From Puccinia triticina (Eukaryota; Basidiomycota; Pucciniomycetes; Pucciniales; Pucciniaceae): a DNA stretch of 64,000 bases. Positions 21,601 through 34,784 of this stretch are shown here, piece after piece; positions within the stretch are counted from its first letter, which is position 1; each line of letters opens with the position of its first letter. The stretch lies in the NCBI RefSeq assembly GCF_026914185.1, contig NC_070571.1, positions 2,294,001-2,358,000 on the forward strand. Direction: 5' to 3'. Below the pieces are notes generated by a model that was given only the letters and a program-made list of their open reading frames with translations, had not been told where the DNA came from and did no database searches. Position numbers and translations under genes: made by a program.

Positions 21601-23430
21601 GAATGCCTTTTGGAATTAAAAATGCCCCATCACATTTCCAAAGAATGATGAATACCATCTTCTGTGAAGAACTTGGATTGGGATGGCTAATTATATACAT
21701 AGATGACATAATTATATGCTCTGAAACATGGGGAGACCATATGAGCAGAATAGAACTAGTTCTAACAAAAATAATTAATGTTAACATGAAAATCTCACTA
21801 AATAAATGTGCATTTGGATTCGCAGAAATTAAAGCACTAGGACATGTAGTTTCAGGACTAGCATTATGCATAGACCAGAATAAAGTAGCAGCAGTGTTAC
21901 AGAAGCCAGCACCAACAAACAAAAATAAAATGCAAAGCTTTCTTGGGTTTGCCAGCTACTACAGACAACGCTTGGAAGGCTATGCAGCCATGGCCAGAAG
22001 CTTGTATGAGATAGCTTCCAATGATAATGCCTTTGAAATGACCACAGAAAGACACATGGCATTTAATAGGATAAGAGAACACCTGACTAGAGCACCTCTA
22101 CTATTAATGCCAGATTTTAAGAAACCTTTGGTGTTATATGTTGATGCCTCAATGGAAGGACTAGGAGCAGCCCTCCATCAATTACAAATCATCAATGATA
22201 AACCAGTGGAAGGTCCCATTTGTTTCATATCCAGACAACTCAAGAAAACTGAAGCAAGATATGGAGCAAGCCAACTAGAATGCTTATGTTTAGTCTGGGC
22301 CCTAGAGAAACTCCACTACTATCTAGATGGAAGTGTGTTTGATGTCATCACAGACTGTATTGCACTAAAATCACTCATCAATATGAAAACCTCTAACAGA
22401 CATATGCTTAGATGGCAGATATCCATTCAAGTGTACAGAGGTAACATGACAATAATTCATAAAGAAGGGAGATTGCATAAAAATGCAGATGGACTTTCTA
22501 GATGGTCCCTACCAAACACACCAGATAATCCAGCCTGGGCGCCTGAAGACCCAGATGAACTACCAATAATGGGAATTAGCATTACTGAACTAGAGGATGA
22601 ATTCTTTGAAGAAATCAGAAATAGTTATAAACAAGACAAGAACTGTACATTGTTAGTACAAATATTATCCAAAACAGACTCAAAGGATGATGACCTGATT
22701 GCAGCACTAGATACAGCATGGAAGAAATCATATCAAGAAGGAAGATTTCACCTATTTGACGGAATCATCTACCACAGATCCAAACACACATGTGTACTGA
22801 CAGTAATGGACAGAGTATTGATCAATACATTACTACATGAATGCCATGACAGTACATCATCTGGCCATCTATCTTCAGACAGAACAGAAGACAGAGTAAG
22901 AAACCTAGCATGGTGGCCAACATGACAACAAGATGTAGAAACATACTGCACCACATGTGAGAGATGCCAGAGAGCAAACAAAGCAACAGGCAAAAGGTTT
23001 GGGCACATGATAAAAATAGAAGAACCCACTAGACCATGGGAAACAGTTAACATGGACTGGGTTACAGGACTACCACCTGGAGGAAAGAAGAACTATAATG
23101 CATGCCTAGTCATTGTGGACAGATTTAGTAAAACACCTATATTCCTACCATGTCATAAAGATGATACAGCCATGGATACAGCCATAATGATTTGGCAAGA
23201 AGTAATTTCATGGACAGGACTATTCAAAACTATCATCAGTGACAGAGATCCCAAGTTTACATCAGATCTATGGAGAGGACTGTACCGCTTATTTGGCACC
23301 AAACTCTCTTTCTCAACAGCATACCATCCACAAACAGATGGGCTAGCAGAGAGAATGATTCAGACTTTGGAAGAAGATCACTCGGATGAATGGCACTCCG
23401 GGTCAACAAAAAGAGGAGCTGATTTCTTTT
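18695..23430 (+). pseudogene. Ty3/gypsy Gag-Pol polyprotein, 5' part displaced, nonsense-mutated, 3' truncated
   Basis: Domain order in one frame: Gag ([20 protein letters not shown] near 19690), a zinc knuckle, aspartic protease (DSGA, 20652-20663), reverse transcriptase (YIDD near 21700), RNase H (VDAS near 22142), and the integrase zinc-binding and D,D,E core (NMDW, ISDRDPKF, HPQTDGLAER near 23050-23350). TAA at 18810-18812 and TGA at 22923-22925 interrupt the same frame; the second replaces the Trp expected after WWPT. The knuckle reads Cys-x2-Cys-x4-His-x4-Tyr, with TAC at 20322 where Cys is expected. Integrase stops abruptly near 23375. No LTR or primer site is seen at either end. The upstream Gag is found on the minus strand at 42296-42529 and 45272-45417. 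Confidence 0.92.
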
Positions 23431-23433
23431 GAC

Positions 23434-24318
23434 AACAGGCATACTTAAATAGCTGGAGTGCAGAGAATTGATTTGAGGATGATAGGAAATGAACAAAAAC
23501 GAATATTGACTAGAATACTACCCTTGAGATCTGTCTTTGAGACTAAATTTATTGAACAATAATAACTATGTACTGACCAGGGCTCAAATACTACGTGATT
23601 GAGTGAATGTGAAATGCCTATGAATTTTTCTTCAGACTTTGCTGACCCAAAAAGATCTCATTAATTTTTGATTTCAACTTGGCAAGTAGCAAGAGCCACT
23701 CAACAGGTATCTCTATCACCACACCAGGACTGAAATCAGGTGAGTATTTGAATTTCGGAAATTGATCCCAGTCAATCTCATGAGACTCAATGATAGAGGA
23801 TTCCTCAACCTGTGGGACTAAAGTTACATTTGCCAATGATAAGAATATAAGATGTTAGCAGAAAGGTGTTCAAATCTTGCAACACACCATGATATCCCAT
23901 CTCCAAGTCACGCTCATCACGTCCTCCCTCCAAGAAATAATCAACCCCTCTTTTGTGAAGCTGAGCCAGTCCTTGATTCGAAACCCAGCGGGAAATTTGT
24001 ACACATATCTACTTGGTGGTTTTTATCGTGTTACGCTTGGTCAATGAGAGTCCGTACCCTGATAATAACACTACAAATCAAAAGATTGTGAAAGCTCAAC
24101 TAGGATTTTTTTTCTTGTAAGATGCATGGCTATGCTTTTCCACTGGAATGCTCAAGCGCCCAAAGTCTGTGTGATGCTACCAAAACCTAAACCGCAATTC
24201 GGAAAGAAGAAATAAAAGCTTTGAGAACAAAACGCACACTCACTTAATTTATGGTGATAGGACGTATGGCTATGTGTGATTATTGAGGTATCCTGATTTT
24301 CTATGGTCACGCTCTACT
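23434..24318 (-). repeat. Right arm of the inverted duplication, lacking the RING block
   Basis: Reverse complement of 1-711 joined to 1564-1739. The junction reads TTTCACA|TTCACTC, a short near-repeat of TTCAC. It therefore keeps the 5' open reading segment of the RING gene (23618-23836) but not the zinc-finger exon. It directly abuts the broken 3' end of the Ty3 element. Confidence 0.85.
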
Positions 24319-25245
24319 TTTCTAGAGATAGTTGCTTGAAATTGATCCTTGAAGGTCAGGTCTAACTTGCGGGTTGAACGTAATTTGATAGGTGGTAGAT
24401 GATACAAATTCCTTCATTTGAACCATACCTCGTCTTTATTTACCGGATTCCACTGTTTGTTTTTTTGTTTCCGTTGGCAAAGTGAGTATCAGCGATGCGG
24501 CCTGTGGCAATTTCTTATTTAGTAATAGTTTCACCGGAAATATTCAAGGAAAGTTTCAGGGAATCCTTATCGATATATCCTTACGCACCTGAGGTTTGAT
24601 GGAGGTTGGTGATGGAGATAGATATTCCAATGCTTTTCCGTCAAAACACGCATCCTTTGGAGTTGAAGTCGGTGTTGATATTGTTTCTGTCTCAGGACAA
24701 AATGGAGATTGATACATTTACACATTCCAATTAAGCGGCGCATTGCAAAGCTCTGTTGGGTTTGTAGCTTTTGTGTGTACAATGGAATCATGTGTTCAAT
24801 TTTTTTGAAAAGAGACCAGAAGGTTAAACAAACATACTGATATGCATGGCCTCTTTGAGTGTTTAAAGTAAACAGATGTGTATACCAGATAAATGCTTGT
24901 AGTTAAAGGTGGCTCCCCAGGAATAATCTTTATCAGAAAACCAAAATTGAAATCTGAATGTAGATCCATGTTAAACAAATGTGAATTTTACTTGTTAGGC
25001 CTGTACCATAGCAAGTGATTCGCCAAAACTTGGACAGATTTTCCATTGTCAAACATTAAATTTTGACTTAGACACAGGTTTAAACCTTATGGAAAAGCTG
25101 AATTCAAATATTGAATGATTAAATTCCAAGTTTGATTTCAATTTGAAGAATCAGGTAAAGAGAATCCAAAAACCTGGTCATTTTGGCTACAGTACAGTCA
25201 CTTTTTGTTTGGCATTTCATGGTAATATCCAAGGCTCAAGCAGAA

Positions 25246-25321
25246 CTGCCAGCATAATAGGATGGGCTGAGTTTATCCCAGTTAAACTGGGATGTACTCA
25301 ACCCAGCCAAATATGCTGGCA
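25246..25321. repeat. Small hairpin element (about 76 bp)
   Basis: CTGCCAGCATAATAGGATGG is mirrored by CCAGCCAAATATGCTGGCAG, with an inner palindrome ATCCCAGTTAAACTGGGAT. It is a foldback MITE or a remnant of one. No clear target duplication. Confidence 0.7.
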
Positions 25322-25521
25322 GTGCAACTTAGACTTCCTTCAAGCCCTAAAAAGTGTCACATTGTGAGAGAATAAATCGGTGTAGGAGATCAAAGTGTGA
25401 TGCCTCTGGTGAATTTTGGGGGCGGCAATGAAGAAAGAGGAGGCTGTAGAGTACATTTTCTTGACTAGTCAAGCAAGAAGAATAATTCCGAGTTTTAGTT
25501 AACTGGGGTAGATGGCAGGCT

Positions 25522-25690
25522 ATGTATATGGTATTCAAAATTGCATATGCCACTGTTTACATAAAATCATAAAGCCCATTTTGGCTGGGAGATGTCAACG
25601 TGCATAAAACTTAAAATGACATCTCCCAGCCAAAATTGCAGCTTATGATTTTATGTAAAAAAATCGTATGCAATTTTGAATACCATAGTA
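25522..25690. mobile_element. Foldback MITE (about 160 bp)
   Basis: The ends TATGGTATTCAAAATTGCATA and its near-complement (CGTATGCAATTTTGAATACC ATA) are inverted. The inner arms ACATAAAATCATAA / TTATGATTTTATGT and TTTTGGCTGGGAGATGTCA / TGACATCTCCCAGCCAAAA also pair. Almost the whole unit forms one stem. No gene. Confidence 0.8.
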
Positions 25691-27139
25691 GAGCAACACA
25701 GTAGTCATAACTCATAAACTGTTGCAGGGAACATAGGTGACAGGACTAAAGTTTCACTGACATTTTGGCAATGGAGCAATCACTAAGTAAATATTTAAAT
25801 GTATCAAATGAGGAGAGACAATTGGGATTTAGAGCTGAATGAAACTAACTTTTCTTTTTGAAGCACACACTAGCTATTAGAATCTCAATAGCCCGGTTCA
25901 TGTTGGGGCATTTAATGCCCCCAAATAAAATTGCCATTTAGGGTGTTCAAAGTTGACTTGCATAAAATCATAACACCATAAAATCATAAAATTCTAAGCT
26001 GAAAAAAATATGTTGCACCCAAGCACTCAAATTAGAGCAACATTTCTAGAATGGTACATATGAAATCATCACTTGAAAGTTTTATAATTTTATGATTTAA
26101 CTAGAATTTTTGCTATCCTGAGGTGCATGTTTGATTATTTCTCTGCAACTTGCTAGCATAAAAATTGGCCAGGAATGTTGTGGTCAAATGATCATTTTAC
26201 CTCAGTCAAGCTTCAGTCACATCAATTTACACACCAGCTGGGTGCTTGCAGTTGAAATCTCATTTATGTAAGGATTTGATAATATGTTATACCAAAAGTG
26301 AAGCCTGTCTGTTTTATTGTCCAGGAAGGCTTGGTGCCAGGTGGATGAGACATTTGGTCTTGGTTGAATCTGTTGAAACAAGGCAAGTCACAGGAACTGT
26401 TCAAAAAGCAGATTGGTGTTTTATTCATGAGCAATATCACATTTCACAAATGGAAAAAATCATGGACTAAGATGAGTGAAAACAAAACAATTGTTTCTGC
26501 ATGCTTGTTTCTTGATGGAATCTGGAGTTCAGGTCGCCAGATAAAATTGTTATTTCACAAATAAAAATGCCTAATTTGCATTCAAGCACCATTGTTCCCT
26601 TTAGCTTTTGGCATGCACATTTGTATTTTTTGTAACCATTTGTGACTTGTTGAACCATGGAGATGGATTTTCCAAATGTGGATGGGAGGGAGAGAAAAAA
26701 TAAAGGTCTCTTGGAGGAAATAAATTCAAAAGATAGAGAAACTAGATGGATATCCAGTGTGGAAATGAAAATGATATAGAATTTGACTGTAGTTTAGATG
26801 GGGTATATAAGGGAAAGACAAGGAAAATCAGATCAATTCATGTACAGGTGGAAGACTTACCACAGTACCTAAGTGCAACATAGCCACATTCCTTCCAGGG
26901 ATTTACACCTCTGAGATCAAAATGAGTACAAGACTACAACTTGATACCCTACTGGGAAAGGTTTTTTTTGCTAAAAACCTTATGTTTTTGGACTTTTGAC
27001 AGAAATTCCATGCACTTATCTAGTTGCTATCCATACAAGCTTAGTGCACAATGTCTAAACAATAAGCACTAAAAAAATCTACCCAAGCTCCTGGCAGAAG
27101 ATGAATGCAATATCTTACATATTCCTTCCTTCAAAAGAA

Positions 27140-27525
27140 ACTGGTGCTACCTATGGAATGGGTAGAATGGAATAGACACATTTATAAATCAAAGATGATG
27201 AGGTTACACCCCAAAACAACAAAACCATGTGATGAGGAGAGATGAAACTGCTTGCATGGTTAGATATACCAATCATAAGAAACAAATTGTGGTGTGAAAT
27301 GACCCATGGCAGGAAACTTACTTCGTTGTAAATTTGGATCCCGCTTCTCACTAAATATCCACCATTTTTCCTCCTCCTCAAAGACAAGCTTCAAATTGAG
27401 CAACTGCATGAAATTGAGAAGGAAATGATTTTTAACATTAGAAACATTAGACTTGATCAGAGCAACAGAAAGACAGTTGGATACATACATTCGTCTTCAG
27501 CCATCTTTTCCTCTTCGCTCTACAC
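27140..27525 (-). pseudogene. Possible first exons of an unidentified gene
   Basis: On the minus strand an ATG (MAEDE, near 27505) is followed by a GTATGT donor. After an acceptor (CATGCAG near 27411) an open segment reads LLNLKLVFEEEEKWWIFSEK, then a GTAAGT donor. The first exon and that segment do not join in the same phase, and nothing recognisable follows. A fragment of a TE gene is the likeliest explanation. Low confidence. Confidence 0.25.
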
Positions 27526-28698
27526 TTGCTCTACACATTGCACTTCCTAAAAAGGAAAACAAGGGATCAACCGTTAGTAGAGAAATTTCCAGCCATTCCT
27601 GACAACAAGCATGGCGTTGGTTGGGCATAAGTGCAAAGACTGGAAGCTGACCGGTACGTAATGCATCGGCATCCGTTCAATTCCACTCTTGAGAGTCACC
27701 GCACTGCTATAGGACCCTGGAAACCCCCTATAGAGGTGGGTAACCAAAAATCAAAGATTTGGCCAAAATTCATTCATTTTCACAAGGCATTCATACCCGT
27801 TTCGTGCGTAGGCTCAGGGCTCTGCCCAAAAATCCATACAAATTTGGTGTGTACCCTTTTTTTTGGCCCAGAAACCCCGCAGCGGGCCTTTTTGCGCAGA
27901 CAGCTTGCCGTTCTTTTCACTGCATAGCATCTTATAGGCAGCTGTAGCATTTTAAGTCAAAAAAATGAAAAACAAATAGATTAAAAACCACAAAAGATCA
28001 ATTGTGACTGTTTTAATTGGGAGCTTGTCCGCATTCCAAGAGGGGTGACCACGAGCTTTCTTCAACACCAGGGCAGCTTTGGGGGCACTCCCCAGAGAGT
28101 GCCTCACCATGAATTATTTTCATAACTTGGCACAATATCTACTACAACATATGTATAATCAAACATGAAATGATATGTAACTATACATAAAGTATCCAAA
28201 ACTTGGCTGGAAGTCATCTGCAACTCCATTGGAAATAAACTGGAAAAAAACAGTACAAAATCTCTGTAACCACTTTATAACTCAAGTGGAACAATGCATC
28301 CATTAGGGTGGTGTAGCGCAGTTCCACTAAAAATCAGTATAGTGTAGCAGAATTGATCTAATTTTGTGCTAAACCTAGGCAGGCAGGCCACTAAAAAGTT
28401 CCCGCAATCATGCACTACAGCACTTTTTAGAGTCATTTTGGCCTTTTTTGCTGCCAAAAGTGCTGTGGCATAGCAGGGGTAGTGGCCGCTAACACTACAG
28501 AACAAAAGGGCAACAGTTGGTGCAGATCTGCCAACACTAAGTAGCCCTTTAGTGTAGTGTAGCTTAGAGAACATTGTTGGTAGAAAGATTAAGCAAGTTT
28601 CATTTTAATGGCAGACACTCATCACAATATCATATACAAGTCCAGTGTAATTCTGACTAAATTTTGATTTCCTGCTGCTACCCAGAGCACTAAAGAAG
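27526..28698. other. Gene-free repeat debris left of MULE-I
   Basis: Holds a one-ended copy of the AGGACCCTGGAAACCCC family near 27712. A copy of the CACCAGGG...GGGGGCACTCC hairpin motif lies near 28066. About 28300-28560 (GTAGCGCAG words) is related to 3780-3960. No gene seen. Confidence 0.4.
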
Positions 28699-29261
28699 GG
28701 GGCTGTTGATTTTTACAATTCCTCTTTTACAATGTAGGTACATTGTAAAATTGAGAAATTGTAAAATTGCATATAAACCCACAATTAATTAATTTTACAT
28801 AATGGGGCACAATTCCTGGGACCGCAAAACAATGCAATGCAAAAATTAAGTTGTAAAAATGTACCTGGCTTCATACATTTTGCAAATTTACAACTTAACT
28901 GTTACAAAGTTCACCCGTTGTAAAAATGGGCTATGTGAAAAAGAATCATAGCCCCTCATCAAATAGTTTTGCAATGAGATCCCATTACAAAGGGGGGCAC
29001 ATTGTAAAAGAGAGGTTGTAAAAATACATTTCTCTCTTATCAGGTGCATTTTTACAATGCCTTGTAAAAAAAGACCACAACAGCCTGAAAAAACCAAGAC
29101 AGAGCAAACATACAACCAGATGGAGGGAAAAAACAAGAAGAGATTGATACCAAACCCGCCAAAAAATGAAAGGGAAACAAATTATCCAAGCAAAATCACA
29201 AGTGTCAAGTGACATCAATAGGAAGCGGATGAACAACAATAGGAAGCAGAGGAACAACAAA

Positions 29262-32200
29262 TCAAACCACTGCATTTCGAGAAGATCTGCGCATACCCAC
29301 CTTTGGCTGGGTGGGTGCTTTCGTTTTCTTAGCCGCAAGCAATTTCTGAGAGGGGGCGTCTTTCTGAGCGGTCTCCAATCGCTGAGACAATCTCTGAGTG
29401 GCGGCCTTATTAACATATTTTGAGGTGATCGAACCAGGCCCCGGACCTACCTCTACTAGTGGGCATTCACGCACTTGTCCAATATTCTGCAACCGTATTT
29501 TCTTGTTTTCTGCTTTCCAATGAGCAGACCAGTTGGCCGCCGAACGGGCGGTAATGCGCTCCCAGTCAGCATCGGTCAACGGGGCCGATTGGAAGGTGAC
29601 ATTGCTAGCGTCAGCTGGATCCTTCTTTGGACAACCCCGTTTTCCTGCAGGCTTCTTTGCAGAGGACTTTGGCTTGACCGGTTGTGTAGACTGGGGTTTT
29701 TGGACAGAAGAGAGGGGTTGACTGGACCTGGGAACCTCAATACCACAATCTGGAAGAGCTGTATTCGGAGCCAATGCAGGGTGGGAAACTGGCCGAGCTT
29801 TTGTAGGGCGTGGCCGCCTTCCAGGCAGGAATTTTTTGGATTTGGTGATTGGTGGGGCTGGGGCAGACCCTGCAATGGTTTGCGGCGTAGGATTCAATCG
29901 AGGAGGCTGAGTCCGGTTCATTTGAAGCCGTATCTTGATTGGTTCGCTATGGTTAGGCGGGCTTGGTGGACATCCGGGAGCTTCATATTCAGAGGCATCA
30001 CTGCCATATTCAGGTTCCTATTCACCGTTGCCATCGTCAGAATCTTCAGTGGCAGCCTCGCTTGAGTCAGAATCTTCAGTGGCTGCCTCGCTAGAGGTGC
30101 CCAAGCAGGATGAATCACTGATATTGTCCCCGATATTGCCATGGTATACGTGTTTCTTCTGAGGCCGGGATTCAAAGGTTGTAGGCGGATTGAAGTGGTC
30201 CACTGTCACATCACCGTTGTAAGATATATTCAAAAGGTTCTTCATGTGAGAAAACGGGATCACAGATGTGATCTTGGGGTTGTCGCGGCGGATCCTTTCA
30301 ACACTTTGTTCCACAAAAGCTGCTTCATCGTTTGTCCATCCCCGCGAGTAAATCAACCAGCTGGTGTGCGGATGCGCCCCACTAATACTTCCAGGGAGAG
30401 GATCAACCAATTGAGCGAAGCCAGCATTGATTCAATCATTGTGGAGCCAAACACCGGTAACTCCTCGAATGTTAGGTAAAACCTTACCCCAATAGTGATC
30501 TGCACCCCAATATCCACGTGAGATCAAGGTATATACCTCCCCTGAGACGGTCAGCTTGAACGGCCAGATCATCTTGCCCATGAAATCCTGCTGTTCATCT
30601 TCATTGCGAATGGATGATATGTCGATGTGGAAGTAGAGGTGAGGTGGAGCTTGAGAATCAGGGAACGATATAAGTGAGACTTCATCAAGCAAACTACTTG
30701 GCTGAGGAAGATCTTCGTGATCGGTGGTCTGACTTCGACGAGTTTTTTTGGGTCGGGAGTTGTTACAACTCTTGCATTGTAATCCAGAAGCTCCCGCAAG
30801 GCCGGAGGTTGTCCACTGAGTGATAAGTGATTCTGCATCGGTTGAGCTGATCCCATTGGCGGCAAACATGGACGTAGTGAGCTTGAGCGCAACCAAGCGG
30901 CGTTCGCCTCGGGGGTGAGTAACTTTCTTGTTGTGTAACTTTTGGGGGCACAAGAATTCGCGGGACTCTTGGACTGAGAACAGGCTTTGCAGGATCTTTG
31001 ACGAGTTTGACTTGGGATCAAGGATGATTTCCATGAAGAAATCACATGAGGCATACTCACCAGGGATGAACAAATGTGGATGGAGTTTACAAGCCTCTTC
31101 AAATAGCTTGTGAGCTCCGCGGGTGAGGCACGACTTGAGATTTTTATTTTTGATGAGCTCGTTAGTTGTCCTGGAGGTGAAATGCGAGACCAGAGTGTGG
31201 AAAATGTCGGTTTTTTTGCCGCCGGGGGTTTGGAGCCAGAGTGGGCTGTAAACCGCGTAGAGAGATTCCAAAGCTGCCGCCAACCAGCACCGGTTCTTCA
31301 AGTGGTCCTCCTTCTCAGCGGCGTATGACACGAAGGTTGTGTGCACCGCTCAGTTGATGTTCTGGGAATTTGGCGGCCTGCCAGACTTTGCGCGCTTGTT
31401 GGGATGATCAAGGAGGGCTTGAGTGGTGTCAGGTGGTCGACCATCGTTCAACGCAGCCCGCTGCCATTTGGTTGGTTTGATCCACCCAATTGATTGGGCG
31501 ACGTCTTGCTGACCCTTGGCCTTCATCCCGTAACGGATGGGAATGCCCCGCATCACAAGTAGATGGTCCTTTTCCAATGCCTTAACAAAGGCATAGAGCT
31601 TGGAAAACCCCGCGATTATTGTCTTCTTACCCGCACTACAGTGTAAAGGTACATACATACATATTAGTGATTAATTGCAATCCAAATGTGAAAGATTGTA
31701 AAAGACAAATAAAAAAAACAAACCTGAACATGTAGTAAAGTTGGTGCATGCTCTCCTGAGCATTGGTTGAGCTTGGAAGACCATCATCACCATTGGGTGA
31801 GTCCTCCAGCATCTTGCGGCGGCTTGGAAATAAGATGGACTCCACGTCGGCCATTGTCCACCAGTCCAGCCACGCCTTGGTCTTGGGAAATCTGCGACGC
31901 ATCTCATCTATTTTTTTGTCGTGAGTAGGCCCGTCCTTGTTGCACGGCTGCAACAGCGCGAGGCACTTGGATTCAAATAGCGCCTGGAGAGGATGTACAT
32001 GTGAGTCACGGTTGGCGGGGGTGTTGGCGGGGAGTTGGAATGAGATTAAAGTAGGAAAACACATAAAATAAAATAAGATCTCACCTGCTCATCAGCCATG
32101 ATGACAGCACGGTTTTGCTTGACTCGGGTGATTGATTGACGGAAGTGTTCCCGACATCCTTTCAGTTTGCGCAGGGCTTCATCAGGGTTGGATTCGCCAA

Positions 32201-34784
32201 AGACTTCCATGTACGCCGCCACAAATCCTCTTTGCTGAGCCTTTGAGAAATCCACGATACTCCGTGCCATGTTTTCGCGCTTGTGTTGCAAGAGAGATGG
32301 AATGAGAAATTGACGGAAAAGTACTGTGAAGTGAACTGTGTAGTAGGATTCGCTTAGACCACGGATCCAGCTAAGTTGTATGGGAATCCGTTGGCCGATA
32401 TCGTCGCAATACATTGAGGTAGTGAGCAGATATCCGGACGCAAAGAAACGGTAAGTAACATCCAAGATTAATCCGCCAGAGTACAAGTTATGGCCATCCT
32501 CGCCACGATCAAGAAGCCGCTGCGACATCCAATTAGTCTGGAGTGTTATGTGTTCGCGGCCTTGCTTGCAGGCGATTGATATGACCTCCATACCATTCCT
32601 GTGAGGTTCAGAGATTGTAAAATTAACAATGTGAAGTTTTGACAAATGGGCCGAATCCAAGATACTTACAGTTGCCACTGGAATAAGTCATGCATGAACT
32701 TGTCTCCCCCGTCCGAACCAAGATCCATCTGCTGCAGTATCTGGCGACAAAGGTGAAGCAGCCGGTCTGAGTTGCCTAAGGATTCATGTATGTTAACCAC
32801 ACTGTTGATTGCCTGTCCAGGCCCGCTTGTGTTGCTAATCTGAGAGATGCATTGGGCGGTCAGCTTCCAAGGAGAAAGGGAGCCCGAGGAGAAGGAAAGT
32901 ATGAGAACATACCTTGAGCTGTAGAGCACTTGCCTTCGGATTTTTCAGGACTGCTTCGGTTAGATCTTTTTTCGCGAGGGGGTCTGCTTTCTTGGAAGAT
33001 GGCCATGGATGCGCATGAACTCCTTGGTGTCGCATGAGCCCCCAGCCGGTCTTCTAATTATGAAAATCAAAGCGACATTGCGTATTCAAGCATTTCTGCT
33101 GGTAAATCTTACCAAGGCATTGACCGGTGTGGTATGCTTTATGGTTACCCATCTAGCCCATTTCAAAATATCCTTTTTTTCTCATATGTACACTCTCAAA
33201 TAAACCAATACGGCGACACCACGGGATTTTACGGCCAATACTACACAGGACACCATGGACAACACACCTTACACCCCTCTGGATCAGAAGATACAACCCC
33301 TTCAAGACACCATCATTCAGTTACATACACACAAAACACCATACTCAGGTCATGTAATCCGTTACATGAACCACACTTACCCAGGACATGTAATCCGTTA
33401 CATGGACCACCCTGACAGCTTGTCTAAACCTTTACATATACTTTACCTCATCAGCTGCACTCATTTCATTGTGTTATGCACATGTCATGCAGTGTTATGC
33501 ACACTTGATGCAGGCTTATGAAGTCTGACAGTTGACAGATGACATCATGCAGGTGTCAAGATAGCAAAAACCCCTCATGCAGCTTGCAGATGACATCAGT
33601 TGACAGGCCAGGCCAGCTAAAATATCTCATCTCCTATTTCTCACTAGCTAAATTCCCTCATATGACATCATGACTTCATGTGACCTGTCAACCACCAGCC
33701 AAAATACCTCATTGTAGCTTTCAGGGCAGCTAAAACCCCTCATTCTCTTGTTCCCCTGGAGCTAAAATGTCTCACTCTTTTCTATTTAAGGAGGCTCTAC
33801 TCCCCCCAGTTGTAATTTCTCTCAGCAAACTACTTGCACTCAGCTTACACCATAACAGTACAATACTTGCTCACTCTACAGTATTAGCCCCACTCTATAT
33901 TGTGGTTTTACACCCTTACATACAGATTACAACCCCATTACAACACTTACACATCAGCTACATTAACATAACCCTTAAGCCACCTGCTCAAAGTAGGCTA
34001 TCTTTTGATACACCTCCACTATCACTACATAAACCTTCCAATTGTAGATTGGGGGGCTTGTTTTAGTGTCTAGTGACCCAGGAAAGGCAGAGGTAACCTC
34101 ATTCATCCCTTTCCGCACTCAGCAAAAGGTTCTCAGGAACACTTTTGAGCTTTACACCGGCCAGACCTTTGCAGGTGGGATTACTGATCAAGATCACATA
34201 AAATTTAAAGGCTTCAACACCATGGTAATCAGTAAATGATACGAGGTAAATGGAAGAGAAGGGACTAACGTGCTGAGCAGCTCATCAATTTTACCTTTGC
34301 CAGTTGGTGGGGGGCCGGTATAATCACATCCTACACGATCACAAACTAGAACTCCCTTGCAGTACACTCGAACTACTTTCCAGCCGTCGGACTTCGCACC
34401 GTTGCTACTCGTCTTTGTGTACCCAACATTTCCAAAGTTTTTGACGTCCGCACCGGGAGAGAGCACAAAAGTAGTTGATCCGTTTGGGTAAAGGGGATAA
34501 CCCTGGCGGTCCAACTCGCATCCATGATTGATGAAGGTACTGAATTCCTTGTCCATGGCGACGGGATATTGCCAGTTTGGGAAGTCTTCGGGTTCTTCCG
34601 GATTGGAATCTTCAGGGCCGCCAGCTTGAGCTTTCTTGATGTTGGTGTTATTCGCAGTGGATGTTGGGATACTACCAGTAGAAGATAATGTGGCGGTGGA
34701 TATCGTATTTCTGGGAGGATTGAGTGGAGGGGGTGGAGGCGTGGGAAGTGGGATACTTGCTGTGAATTGTCTTTTGCGGGGCAT
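29262..34784 (-). pseudogene. MULE-I transposase (GCM1 finger, MULE core, USP-like module, AT-hook-like tail), inactivated
   Basis: Exons by GT/AG and comparison with MULE-II: 34784-34270, 33152-32930, 32839-32670, 32598-32085, 31983-31724, about 31638-30020, and about 29921-29262. The GCM1-type finger has Cys in VLVCDRVGCDYTG, then QC...KC...QCRFDFH and GWGLMRHQGVHAHPWP. The MULE core has LDVTYRF, IPIQLSWI, VDFSKAQQRGF and STNAQES. A USP-like module follows: Cys box RCWLAAALESLY and His box DHYWGKVLPN...GVW. The tail is basic, with one degenerate AT hook (KRGCPKK). Premature stops: TAG at 33056-33054 within a 6-nt insertion; TGA at 31352-31350 where MULE-II has CGA; TGA at 30434-30432 where MULE-II has CAG or CAA. 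Domain names rest on motif recognition. Confidence 0.8.
33190..34200 (+). mobile_element. LTR-like insertion in intron 1 of MULE-I
   Basis: Intron 1 is about 75 nt in MULE-II but about 1.1 kb here. The extra sequence has a promoter layout: two copies of palindrome CATGTAATCCGTTACATG (33351-33368, 33387-33404), six AGCTAAAAYNCCTCAT-like repeats (33570-33775), then CTATTTAAGG (near 33781) and a leader. A short open segment (about 34060-34238, containing LRNTFELYTGQTFAGGITDQ) could be the start of a gag-like protein but is not recognised. I read it as the 5' part of an LTR retroelement. Exact ends and target duplication were not found. Confidence 0.45.

Larger units (their letters stand above)
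24319..27130. other. Gene-free AT-rich region with hairpins
   Basis: No supported coding region. Two near-perfect hairpin elements are listed separately (25246-25321 and 25522-25690). A TATA-like TATATAAGG at about 26810 has no recognisable gene behind it. Confidence 0.4.

Noticed and set aside
33051..33110. GTAAGA...ATTAG read as an intron in the MULE-I zinc finger
   Set aside because: The stretch aligns residue for residue with the MULE-II finger (QC...KC...QCRFDFH), so it is coding; the TAG is better read as part of a 6-nt insertion.
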